Under the pieces are notes generated by a model. It searched no databases. It saw only the letters and a list, made by a program, of their open reading frames with translations, and was not told the DNA's origin. From Gnetum montanum (taxonomy: Eukaryota; Streptophyta; Gnetopsida; Gnetales; Gnetaceae): 24,352 nucleotides of DNA. This document shows positions 1-9,274 of the stretch, piece after piece; positions within the stretch are counted from its first letter, which is position 1, and each line of letters starts with the position of its first letter. The DNA is taken from contig MNCI01009664.1 of NCBI GenBank assembly GCA_015680685.1, positions 1 through 24,352 on the forward strand, in the 5' to 3' direction. Position numbers and translations under genes: made by a program.

Positions 1-480
1 AGCTAATTTCCTAGTGATACAAATGAATAATGGTAAAGGGGACTTTAATAATAATGGGAAGGGCATGGCTAAGTACTATAGATGCATGCCTAGGAATATG
101 CTATCTTTCCCTGGAAATATCTAAGGAGAACACTTTTGGAAAGATCGAGAAGAAGAAGGTTCCATNGTGCAGAGATCATGGGTTGTGTAAAGTTTAGCAT
201 TTCCTGCATGCAACTGGTGTGCACGAGACATTAACATACAAAAGTGCCTATATGTAGCAGTCACACGACAAGAAGACACCCAGTGGCTAATAGCTGATCA
301 AGAGAGCAACTCACTAACATGCATGGAACTAAATAAGGGAATAACTTGCACTTACATTGAAAGCATAGATGCACTAGAGCAATTCCACTGCCAACTTCCA
401 AGCCTTAACTTTGAAAACATCAACTGGGGGAAGTTGGAAATTCCTAAAAAATTAGAACAAGAGCTCTAATAAAATATTTG
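1..480 (+). pseudogene. Protease C-terminal end and protease-RT spacer of element A (remnant)
   Basis: This is a nonfunctional remnant recognised only through its copy in element B. The stretch with ctaatttcctagtgat and gggcatggctaag aligns to B 15313-15390, where the frame reads as the C-terminal part of a retroviral-type aspartic protease. From about 160 on it aligns to B's spacer before RT (shared anchors include gagagcaac and catggaac). No open frame survives, and an undetermined base lies at 166. The right limit, about 465-480, is the internal deletion junction at which RT, RNase H and integrase are lost. Confidence 0.65.
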
Positions 481-2473
481 TAGTTAATGTGCAATAGACC
501 AAACCCTTCCATGAATCTAGAACGGTCACTGCACATAATACCTCTAAGAAGGGATGACCCTACTCACTATTTTGGATCTCCTCCTTCCAACTTAGTCATG
601 GGGGAGACAGCCACCCCTGCTAACCATTTGAGGCCCTCAGTTCCATTTTAAGTTTTTGTTTTACAAATTTCTTTAACTTTTCTTATTTTTGTTTTGCAAC
701 ATCGTTTATACTTTTTCACTTCTTTGTGTGACTATTTATTTTTGTTTTTGTTCTTGTTTTTGTCTTTTTTTTGTTAGATTCATCACCTAATAAGTGCTCT
801 TGATGGTGTATGAATTATATTCCATTGATTGCTAATGTTTGGTTTTTACCTTTGAGTTATAATGTTGATACTAAGGTATGGTTCTTTTGATATAATAGGC
901 AATAAGTCCACATCATCCATGTATTCATGAATTTCTATGATCTCCCTTGGCTTGGAACTATACAGTCCCTTTCTTTAATAATAAAACTATTAACGAATTG
1001 GTGATTGGGCATTTCTCAAACTATGTAAGGACTTAAGGACTGAAAAGGGTGTGACTTCAAAGGGATTTGATGCATTATGTGTTGGCTATTCTCTTGGGTG
1101 CTTGGATGTTTTCTTCTTGAGTTTTCCTTACCATTCCGACATTGCTCCATTATCAAGAAGCTGAGCCAGTAAAAATAAATCTTTGCATGGTGTGGTTCTC
1201 ACGCAAAAAAAAATAGTGAGAATTCAAAGCACATCCCTTAGAAAAATTAATCATCTAGGCTACAAGCACTGGTTATGGAACTAAACAAACATGTTCCCTC
1301 TAACTAAGGCCCTTTCTTGCTTCCTACTTTTCCCTTTCTCATTTCCTCGGAATGGCGGTGACTCTTTGGTGGAAGAATTCTTATTACTTCAAGTGGATAG
1401 ATTGTCCAAGTGTATTAATGAAAAGTCATTGGGTGTGGATTGTTTGAGGCTAGATTTGGAATGAGATCTACTCAGTCACATTAACCATAAATACATAAGG
1501 GGTTGTACACCACCTTGTTCTTGGAACTCCATTCCATTCTCTTCTCCCCATCATTCTTTCTCCATTTTCCACCTCATTGCTGGTCATATCAGTCGTCTAT
1601 ATTTTGGTTGATGCATTATTTTCTCTTTGCTGAATTCTTGTGGTTAAGACTTTAACTCTTGCTTCTAAATCACATTTTCAAAGCCTACGGACTCTTTGAA
1701 TGTGGGATTGTCAAGGCATATAGGGCATGAGCCTGATTTGGGAAGGACCCACTGACATTCCTATTTGGTGCATCAGTTAACTTCTTTCCCTTAAACATTT
1801 CTGCAATCAACATTTGTTTTGTTCATTCCCATATTTGACATCCATTTTATCATTGTTGCCATTGTTTCTTTTTCTCCATCTTTCTTATTCCTTATCTTTT
1901 TTCATTCTATTGCTACTGGAGGATCGCTTTTAGTCATGGGGGCCCTGGTCCAATTTTTTCAATTTTCATAACCCCTACACCTTGGGTAGTCACTAGTGTT
2001 ATATCTCTAGAATTCGTATTAGCCATATCACAACTCAGCCAATGGACCTTACACCGAGGCAAGGTATCAACTGTATTGTGATTTACTTATCCTTGCTCAT
2101 ATGTGACTATGTTGTGTGTGTAGATGGCAATCATACAGCAATGGACTAGACCTAGAGAAAAAAGTCAGGATGGACTGGTACTAGAATGGTTGTGCAAGGA
2201 ACAAGATTGATGGTGCGGTTATGGATGGACAACAGAAGGCACAATCTTGGTGTCAGCAGCAACATGTCTTCTTCTCTTCTCTCTCAGCTATCAAATAAGG
2301 CTAGATGTCAATTGTGTGTAGTGTTGACTATTGTAGTCATGAACACTAATATTGTCATGTATTGTAATGTTGATCTGTTCACATGTCATCCCATTCACCA
2401 TTAGTCGTCATTCAAGTTAATAATCCCATACCTTCCCAATATTTTGTAAGGAACTCGAGGATGAGTTTTTATT
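481..2473 (+). other. Noncoding 3' domain of element A, between pol and 3' LTR
   Basis: About 2 kb without any credible coding frame. It begins just after the end of pol (481 corresponds to B 17589) and matches 17589-19714 of element B in order: the block ttttggatctcctcctt, a T-rich stretch at 640-770, the block near 905-975 with agtccaca, a conserved hairpin at 1196-1222, and the block ctacaagcactggttatgg near 1260. The motif AGTCATGGGGG occurs at 594-604 and 1932-1942, and again at the true polypurine tract. The short ORF at 2186-2404 lies inside this domain and has no counterpart in B, so I do not call it. Athila-type elements can carry an env-like ORF here; I see none. Confidence 0.7.
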
Positions 2474-2487
2474 CAGTCATGGGGGTA
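2474..2487 (+). promoter_or_regulatory. Polypurine tract of element A
   Basis: CAGTCATGGGGGTA stands directly before the LTR start TGATGAG at 2488. A G-rich tract in this place primes plus-strand DNA synthesis in LTR retrotransposons. Element B has the matching caatcatgggggca directly before its 3' LTR. Confidence 0.75.
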
Positions 2488-3329
2488 TGATGAGCCACAA
2501 TATCGTGTACACGATATCACATCTACCACGTGATATCACATCCTGCCTCATCTTCTATAAATAAGAGGCAGCACCCTTTGTTCCAAGATAGTTAAACTTA
2601 TACCCTTAGCTAGATTCTTGTAGTTTTATTATTCCAGAGTTAGAATTCTTTCTATGTGCCCATAGTAGGAGTCATAGAGTGAATGGATCTTTATTCGAGC
2701 AATTTGTACCTGAGCACAATTTTGTGTACGGTAATAAAGATGAACTTTATGATAAACCTTGCAACATACAGATTAAGCTAATTAGTAATTAATTATTATT
2801 TAATGCTTTCCTAGTTAATTAGTATCTCTCTCAACTTTCGACCCCCTTAGTTAAATACACTCAGCACGACCGCTTCAAGCATGCGTGTAGTGCTTGGTAA
2901 CCCAGTAACGATTAGAGTTTGGTAATCCTAGCAGTGTTGCCCTGGTTCATGATGTGTACAACAAGTGGGAATGGATACTAGTGTTAGGAACATTTAGAAA
3001 CTAGTTAATGAATAGTTAATGTAAGTTAGCCACTTAGTTCTCTCTCCCTCTCCTTTATTAGCATAAGACAAAAAATATAAAAGCTATAAAAATCTTGTAC
3101 CTCAAGCTTACTTAATCATACAACCGTGAAAATACAAGTAAGTTTGGAAAGACAACGATTGATTAACCCTAAGTGTTCCATTAAGGCGTGTAAGCACTTA
3201 GTCCTTGGAGTTCGACCGGATCATGCGTGAGATGCTCGTATTCGTATGATTGAGTGTAGGGGTACCTTGCCNTAGAAAAACTGCCACTCTAAAAATTAGA
3301 ATAAACTGCTAGAGTAACTACTCTCATCA
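2488..3329 (+). repeat. 3' LTR of element A (842 bp)
   Basis: The LTR begins TGATGAGCC after the polypurine tract and ends ACTCTCATCA, so TGATGAG/CTCATCA form its terminal inverted repeat with TG...CA ends. It is homologous to the LTRs of element B from the TATA box onwards (shared cttgtagttt, agttagaat, gtgcccatag, gagtgtaggg-like stretches) but its U3 is clearly different. Near the end it carries about 50 bases (3272-3320) that B's LTRs lack, with an undetermined base at 3272. There is no second LTR in the window to date the insertion. Confidence 0.85.
2500..2563 (+). promoter_or_regulatory. U3 promoter of element A LTR: palindrome, G-box, TATA
   Basis: Bases 2500-2517 are a perfect 18-base palindrome (ATATCGTGTACACGATAT). 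The 11-mer GATATCACATC occurs twice (2513-2523 and 2532-2542), with a G-box CACGTG at 2527-2532 between the copies. TATAAATA follows at 2556-2563, aligning with the TATA boxes of both B LTRs. G-boxes are plant bZIP/bHLH sites; use of this one is inference. Confidence 0.6.
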
Positions 3330-3380
3330 GATACCATAGAATAAAACTTACGCATGCATCCTTTCTTAATTAATTGTAAA

Positions 3381-5131
3381 GGATGAAGAGGATGGATAGG
3401 CTAGTTTGGATGAACAACATGAGAAAGAAGATGAGTTTGGGTCTAAGTCTAAACATGAGAATCTCATAGGAGGGATTTTCCAACAATTGGCTCCCCAAGC
3501 CATAATGTCCACCCTAACCCCCCTTGCCTCTTCCATAGGGAAAATCCCTTAGTTCTTGCCTCCCTCATATCTAACCATGTTTGTGCCAACACTTGTTATA
3601 GTGGTGCACCAAACATAATTAGTGTCACAAGTGATACCATTCCTCTTCTCCATGTCTTTTTCCATGCAACCATGTTCTGTGCAGCCATCACTGATGATTA
3701 TGATCACCACTCATTCCTTTTTCATGTAGATAGAGCCCATAGGAGGACCTCAAGTGACTTAAGGGTCACATACACCTTTTGTTCCCTTTATGCCCCAAAT
3801 ATTAGCACAAGCCTCTTTTTTGCTATTTAATCTACTTGCAACAATGATTACTCAACCTCTTCCTTCGGTGCCACAACCCATCATGAGGTTACAAGCCTTT
3901 CATCTCACACCCCAACCTTTCATGTACACACCCCAAACCATCAGGGCACCTTAAGGATTGGATCAAGCCTTCTAAATGATCTAGGACTTGACAAAAGATT
4001 TATGGAGGCTCAAGGCTTCCACATCCCAAATTGTTAAAATAATTGATCTCTAGCAAGATGATCCTATCAATCTTGTAGTCCACAACTAACTCTTCCCCTA
4101 GGTGTCACCATACCTTAATTTACCAAGTACAATGGAAATGGTAACACTAACTCACACCTTATAACCATCTACTTTGAGTGCTTATTACTAAAATCCTAGC
4201 CACACATGATAATGCAAATTTTCCCTATGTCTCTTACAAGGAAAGCTCTAGACTGGTAGTGTTTCCTACCAAGAGGATCCATGTCCTCACTGGAAGATCT
4301 AATTTCATAGTTCATTAACTATTTCAAGTACAACTTGAAACCTAAGACAATCATTGATCAATTAATGAAGTTCAAGCAAGGACCCCTTGAGCTTATGCAA
4401 AAGGTCACATAATAATGGAATGCTCTGTTTAACGAGATTCCAGAACCAATAGCTTAGGCTCACCTTCTTACGATATTCAAGAGGGCAATTAACAACTTTA
4501 TTAAGTTAATAATATACTACTTAGATCCACAATTTCTTAGTTAGGCTTTTCCTCAAACTAAAATGTAGAGAATGTTGCAAAAGGTAGCCATGACCCCACC
4601 TATGTGGTGTACAAAAACTAACATGCACAGAAGAATAAGGAAAGAAGAAGGCAAAACAATGTAGCTATGGCCACTGTGGCAAAGGAGAGAAAGATGACCA
4701 CCCAAGGGCCAAGGATGAACTAACCCAATGTCCTTACTAATAATGATCAACCTTCAACATATGGGGCCTCTACATCAACTTTTGTAAGGCCTAACTTCAA
4801 ATGAAAAGACTAGTTGAAGTATACTAGGCAACCGTTGCAAGTACTAGAACTCCTTAACCAACTATTGAAGGGTGGAAGAATACAATACAAAAAAATGATG
4901 AAAAATGTCCATAAGAGGTATCAAAGATTATGTGAGATAGCTAAAGATCCCACTCATGCAACCAAAGATGATACTTCAGTACCTAAATACTTCAAACTTG
5001 ACTCTTTGTGTCACTACCATCAATTGCTAGGTCATGATACTGATTTTTACCTCGTGCTAAAAGATGACATGTCAAAGATGATAGACAAGGGTGAATTGGT
5101 ACTTGGTGTCTCTAAACTAATTAGGCCATAA
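3381..5131 (+). pseudogene. Gag pseudogene of element C
   Basis: Gag forms the particle that packages the element's RNA. Here it is scattered over frames with many stops. The N-terminal stretch at 3381-3470 is acidic. Around 4090-4400 the translation matches the retrotransposon gag core: a segment reading IFPMSLTRKALDW, then FKYNLKPKTIIDQLMKFKQG, the usual layout of 'fruit of processing, then KQ.. segment'. The clearest piece is the open stretch at 4814-5131 (105 codons), ending with CHYHQLLGHDTDFYLVLKD and a basic/acidic tail. That C/H-rich motif followed by a helix is a hallmark of the gag C-terminus in Tat-type elements. The assignment is from memory of the family, not a search. Confidence 0.6.
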
Positions 5132-5140
5132 AACCAATCA

Positions 5141-5599
5141 ATGCATGTCTACAAGTACCCATTGAATGTCAACAACAATCCATATATCATTGTGGTATTT
5201 AATCTCAATAATGATATGAGGCTTGCAAGGGAACTATTTGTGATTCAGGTACCCCCTCACATTGAAAGGAGCCTTTCAACTTCCACTAGTACAAGGATCC
5301 CCTTTTTTGTAAGGATACCATCACCTATGCCCCCCAAAGATCCTTTCATAATCAAAATACCCCCTCCTATTTTAGCCAAGTCCACCCTTACAACTAAGCA
5401 ACATCCTCCTATGGTAGCCAATGCAACAACTTCTTCCTCTCAACCAACAAATGATGACAAGAATCCCCCAAGTAAACAACGTAAGAAGCTCACGAAAAAA
5501 CCTAAACATAAGGACAATAAGCAAACCAAGGCATGGAAGGAAGTGGGCCCACCAAAGCCCACTTCCATTTTATCCATGCCCATGAACTCTACTACCTAG
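5141..5599 (+). pseudogene. Proline- and lysine-rich gag-protease linker of element C
   Basis: An open stretch of 152 codons, in the same general order as the linker after gag in Tat-type elements. The N-terminal ~40 residues contain PLNVNNNPYIIVV. Residues 45-95 are proline-rich with repeated 'P-x-P' blocks (IPFFVRIPSPMPPKDPF), and the C-terminal third is lysine-rich (KQRKKLTKKPKHKD). It has no recognisable catalytic motif and no independent gene function is suggested. Its openness probably reflects chance and low stop density in a Pro/Lys-rich frame, not selection. Confidence 0.45.
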
Positions 5600-5759
5600 G
5601 TTGCTTCAATTAATAAACTATGAGAGGACCCCAAGTCCCAAGGGAAGGGGAAAGAGGCTAAGCCATAACAACTTAAACATGAAGTTTGTATTTTGGGGCA
5701 CATGAAGAAAGTTAAGAACAATAGGAATGAAAAGCTAGAAGCCAATCACAAGGACTTCC

Positions 5760-6345
5760 TTAATGTGATGTAATAGGTTAAATAGTTGCCAAAGCAAAAG
5801 AATGTCATCCTTTGCCTGTATGACCTTGTAATGACTTCCACTGCACATCACAAGGTACTAGTCAAGATTTTGACCTCCATTCCCATTCGTGAGAACATCC
5901 CCACTAGTGAAGAATCCATCCATGCAGTGATGGTGCCATCTTCACCAAAATAGCAAGGTAACCAAGGCTTTCCTCTTTATAACCATAAGGGTAGGACAAT
6001 AAAAAGTGCATAGAGTGCATGTTGACGATGGGGTAGTAAGGAATGTAATACCTTATATCATCATTAAGCATTTAGAATTAATATAACACATGCAACACAC
6101 TTCAAAATTAGCTCTTAAATCCTTTAATGGATTGTGGGTTGCCATCAAAGGCTCTATCTCTTTGGACTTTACGGCAGGAGAGCAATTCCCCACAATGACC
6201 AACTTCTTGGTGGTGGAGGAAACACCAAGATTCAACCTCATCATGGGGAGCTCTTGGCTAGCTCAATTATGAGTTGTGTCCTCACCCATCCACCATGAAA
6301 TTCACCTACCTTATGAGGGAAGTGAAATAATCACTCAATGTGCTA
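5760..6345 (+). pseudogene. Aspartic protease pseudogene of element C
   Basis: Retrotransposon protease releases mature gag and pol proteins. The trace starts with a lead-in at 5800-5900 and continues near 5960 as GFPLYNHKGRTIKSA. The catalytic triplet region follows at about 6020-6050, reading VDDGVVRNVIP, in which the expected D-[NST]-G is D-D-G. The best-preserved part is 6090-6272: LALKSFNGLWVAIKGSISL, then FLVVEETPRFNLIMGSSWL, the 'flap' and 'ILGR-like' C-terminal strand of the fold. A further stretch (SPIHHEIHLPYEG) follows to 6345. Several stops (for example near 6011 and 6084) make it inactive. The style fits Tat-type proteases. Confidence 0.6.
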
Positions 6346-6550
6346 GCACCTTTCCCCTAGTATTCAACAATGTTGACAGAAACTAGGGATCCAAAGTGAA
6401 GTTTCAAAAATAAACTCTTGTTGTTAACCACAAAGTCAAGAAGCTCGATAGAGCAGAAGAGGCCAAAACTAATGATGGTGAACCCACAGATATACTATGG
6501 AAAAAAAATACTCTTTAACATTGTTAGCAAAGAAGGTGAGGAATACAAGC

Positions 6551-6611
6551 TTGTGCAAAATAGACAGTAAACATTTTCTAATCTTTCAAAGATTAGAAAA
6601 AATTTGCACAA
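6551..6611. repeat. Nested perfect hairpin
   Basis: Bases 6574-6586 and 6588-6600 form a perfect 13-bp inverted repeat around a single C. A further pair of 9-bp arms (TTGTGCAAA at 6551-6559 and TTTGCACAA at 6603-6611) encloses it, with an unpaired bulge on the left. It lies where the protease trace of element C fades out. It may be the scar of a small foldback element or of a deletion. Confidence 0.7.
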
Positions 6612-6684
6612 ATAATGTATACCCCTCATCCACTTACCCTATGCATCTATAACCATGTGACCATCTTCACTTATAGCCTTTTAG

Positions 6685-6689
6685 CCTAG
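6685..6689. repeat. Left target-site duplication of the solo LTR (CCTAG)
   Basis: CCTAG directly precedes TGTGACATT at 6690 and recurs at 9270-9274, directly after GGTGTTACA. Five bases is the usual duplication length for Ty3/gypsy integrases. Confidence 0.8.
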
Positions 6690-9269
6690 TGTGACATTGC
6701 ATCCAGAGACAGTATGTATGGTTATATGCTTATGATTTATACATTATGTGTGGAGTCTTGGTGAGTTGTTGGAGGTGAGTTAATGTATTTTATATGTTAT
6801 GAGGATTCATCTTTATTTTACAAGTATGATGTCTTTACATGGTTAACTAACATGATTATGTACACTAGCCTTATGTGATGTGTTAGACAGGTGATGTTGT
6901 TGGCAGGGGTGTTGGATTGGGGTAGAAGAGCACATATCCGATATGTCTTTATGCTTATGTGTGATTTTGATATTGATGCATTTGCACTATAGTGCTATGT
7001 TTCATGATGTTCAAGTGTAGTTTTGACATGTGAATGTGTAGAGCATATGATAAGGATCTTGTAGGTTCAAATAGATTTTGATTTGGAGTCCCCATGTGTC
7101 TGTTACACATTATTAAAGTTTATAGTATTAATTACAGAGGAGAAAAATAGATTAGCTTATGAAAATGACATATTTAAAATAAAGGAAAATAAAATAAAGT
7201 TAAAAAGCAAAAGTAAAAGTAACATTTTGTTTGCACATGATGTGTGCCAAGAAAAAAAATAAAGGTTGCATGTATATTTTTTTGCATATGCTTAAAAGCA
7301 TAGTTTTGTTTTATGTTTATTCTTTTTCCACTGCCTCACCACCACTTATGAGAGAAATTGGGTTTTGGGTTTCTATTTTTTTTCTATCACATGAATAGAA
7401 ATGCATAGGAGCCTATTTTCTTCTATTTTTCTTTCCACTTTCCTCTTCTATTCCACATTTTTTTGAATTTTGAGCTTTCTAGATGGTTTTTGCTTACTCT
7501 AAACTTGGATTTGGGATTACTATGGTCATATCTATGTAGGTGCAAAACTTTTTAGGAGTGAAATGGAGTCTTGGAAAATTTTTAAGGATTTTCTACTTAT
7601 TTTGGGCTTTCTACCTAACAATTATAATTGGTGGGTTGTCTTTACCTTTTCCTTGTATTTTTGTGTTGGATTAGTGTATATGATCATGTGATGGGGGCAT
7701 GTGGGATGGATAGCTCAAAGTTTGAGCTTAGGCATGTTATTTTGCATATTTCCCAAAATTGTATGATTTTGGTTACAAATTGTTTATTAATATATATGAG
7801 ATGTATGGTATGATGTGGACTTGTGGAATATGATATGTGATGTTGATGAGATTGGTATGATAGGAATATTATATTTTCAAGGCCTATTAGGGTGCAAGCA
7901 TTTTTTTTTAAGTTCCAATCCTTTGGTGTGGTAATTAAATATTATTTAAATATTAATTTATTAATGAACCTTTGAATGAACATAACTTTGCTTCCCAGAG
8001 TCCGATTTAGGTAAAATTAGTGTCATTGGGATCATTTTGGGAAGTACTTCCTAATCATCGAATTAGTTTTCTCTTTGGGTATCTATCATTTTGAAGGTTA
8101 TTATAGTGGTCATTTGTATGGTAGTACATGCCATTTAAGAAATATGATATTATTTTGTCATATTGAGGTATTCATTTGGTTTGTCAAATCATGGTATCGT
8201 CTTCATGGAATGATGTAACTATTAGGAATGGATATGTGTGTTTATGTTTGTTTAGATGTGTTGTAGCTTAAGCTAGTTAGAATGTATACATGTTTTCATG
8301 ATGATGCTTGTGATAGTCATTGGTAGGTGGTGCTAGCATGAGGATGTGGACCAATTGGTCATGAGGCACCCTAGAGGTAGTATGAATTGACCCCCATTGT
8401 GATGCATCGGTGAGGCTCCTATCTCAGGCCTCATCCTAAGAGTGAAAAGCATAGGTGTGTTCATCCTTATGGTTGGTCTATGGCATAGGTGTGTTTATCC
8501 CTATCATCAATCCTCTAGAAGGTTAGTGGTTGTAGGTCAAAGGTTGACGGGCCCTAGCACTAGTTGGATAAATAAAAGACTAATAAAAGCTCTACAAGTA
8601 ATGGTTGTTATGAGTACTCATGAGAATATTTCACATGCTACACTCAGCACGAATATGCTAGCAACCACATGGGCTATGTATATGATAGTATCGATTTTTG
8701 AGTCATATCATTGATAAAATGTGTTCTGATTAGATTATGATTGTGTGGATCATGGACTATTTACGAAGGATCATGGGCATGATGAGATGGGAATAATAGA
8801 TTATGTTAAATCGTGGATTTATCTATGATTGTATGATAGTATGTTAGCATAATGGGTGATATGGTGTGTGTTATTTGAGCATGTGTAAGACTAACAATTA
8901 TTGTAGGTTTCCTTATATCCCACTTCTCTCCTCTAGTGCAGCAGTTGTCAACCATCTAGTAGGGGAAGTGTAAAGGCTTTCCACTCAGTTGTGTACTAAC
9001 TTTATTTAATTCAAGGTGAAAGGCACATGAGCCTAAATGANGTGTGTGTGTTTTTTTTTTTTTTTTGGTAATTTAGCATAGCAGTGCATCGTTTGCTTTA
9101 TGTAGTGACATGTATGTTTAGTTTTTGGTGTGGTAGAAAATTTTTGTACCATTTGACCTTCCTTAATATCATGTATTCTACACATTATTAGTTTTTAGTT
9201 ATCATGCTTCCATTATAAGATCACTTAATCCTAGGCATCACCCTACCCTAGCTAGGGTGAGGTGTTACA
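6690..9269 (+). mobile_element. Solo LTR, 2580 bp, probably of a Tekay/Del-type Ty3/gypsy element
   Basis: The unit begins TGTGACATTGCATCC, ends GGTGAGGTGTTACA and is flanked by perfect CCTAG duplications. It contains no gag or pol coding trace. TGTAACACC-like termini and LTRs of 2-3 kb are typical of Del/Tekay chromoviruses, so a single LTR left by recombination between two LTRs is the simplest reading. Inside are a 16-base direct repeat (ATAGGTGTGTTCATCC, 8451 and 8485, one mismatch), a GT-run plus poly-T at 9042-9066, and a perfect palindrome ACCCTAGCTAGGGT at 9245-9258 close to the end. The short ORFs at 7628-7813 and 8442-8714 look like chance. The orientation is chosen only by analogy and could be the reverse. 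Confidence 0.78.
9042..9066 (+). repeat. GT microsatellite with poly-T run
   Basis: A short GT repeat runs directly into about 17 T residues, just after an undetermined base at 9041. It is a low-complexity site inside the solo LTR. Confidence 0.8.
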
Positions 9270-9274
9270 CCTAG
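9270..9274. repeat. Right target-site duplication of the solo LTR (CCTAG)
   Basis: A perfect copy of the CCTAG at 6685-6689. The pair defines 6690-9269 as one insertion. Confidence 0.8.

Larger units (their letters stand above)
1..3329 (+). mobile_element. Element A: 3' part of a Ty3/gypsy (Athila-like) LTR retrotransposon
   Basis: This is a decayed LTR retrotransposon that enters the window already inside its protease region. Bases 1-160 match 15313-15470 of element B at almost every position, and the order then runs as in B through the noncoding 3' region to a polypurine tract and LTR. Around 465-480 the similarity jumps from B ~15800 to B 17589, so about 1.8 kb with all RT and integrase sequence is missing. 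The element ends at CTCATCA, the inverted complement of its LTR start TGATGAG. The 5' LTR and left target duplication are outside the window; the first five bases after it, GATAC, are the candidate right duplication. A and B lie in the same orientation. Confidence 0.85.
3381..6540 (+). mobile_element. Element C: gag-protease fragment of a Tat/Ogre-type Ty3/gypsy element
   Basis: This is an old, truncated retrotransposon body on the plus strand: gag (3381-5131), a proline-rich linker (5141-5599) and an aspartic protease (about 5760-6345), after which the coding trace ends. Its gag C-terminus and protease differ from those of A and B and resemble the Tat lineage. No LTR, primer site or RT is visible; the left end adjoins element A at 3330-3380, so A probably inserted into C. 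The rest may have been deleted, or the antisense unit at 9932-23050 may be its distal part. Confidence 0.65.

Noticed and set aside
2186-2404. 72-codon ORF in the 3' domain of element A as an env-like gene
   Set aside because: No transmembrane pattern or recognisable motif, and the frame is not kept in element B.
4553-4750. Minus-strand 65-codon ORF
   Set aside because: Antisense shadow of the element C gag region.
6551-6611. Hairpin as a bacterial-type terminator
   Set aside because: The context is plant nuclear retroelement DNA, so a rho-independent terminator has no meaning here.
8442-8714. 90-codon ORF inside the solo LTR
   Set aside because: Lies wholly inside an LTR with no protein family resemblance; partly explained by a short direct repeat.
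6690-9269. Full retrotransposon instead of a solo LTR
   Set aside because: No internal LTR pair, primer site, gag or pol trace was seen between the two target duplications.
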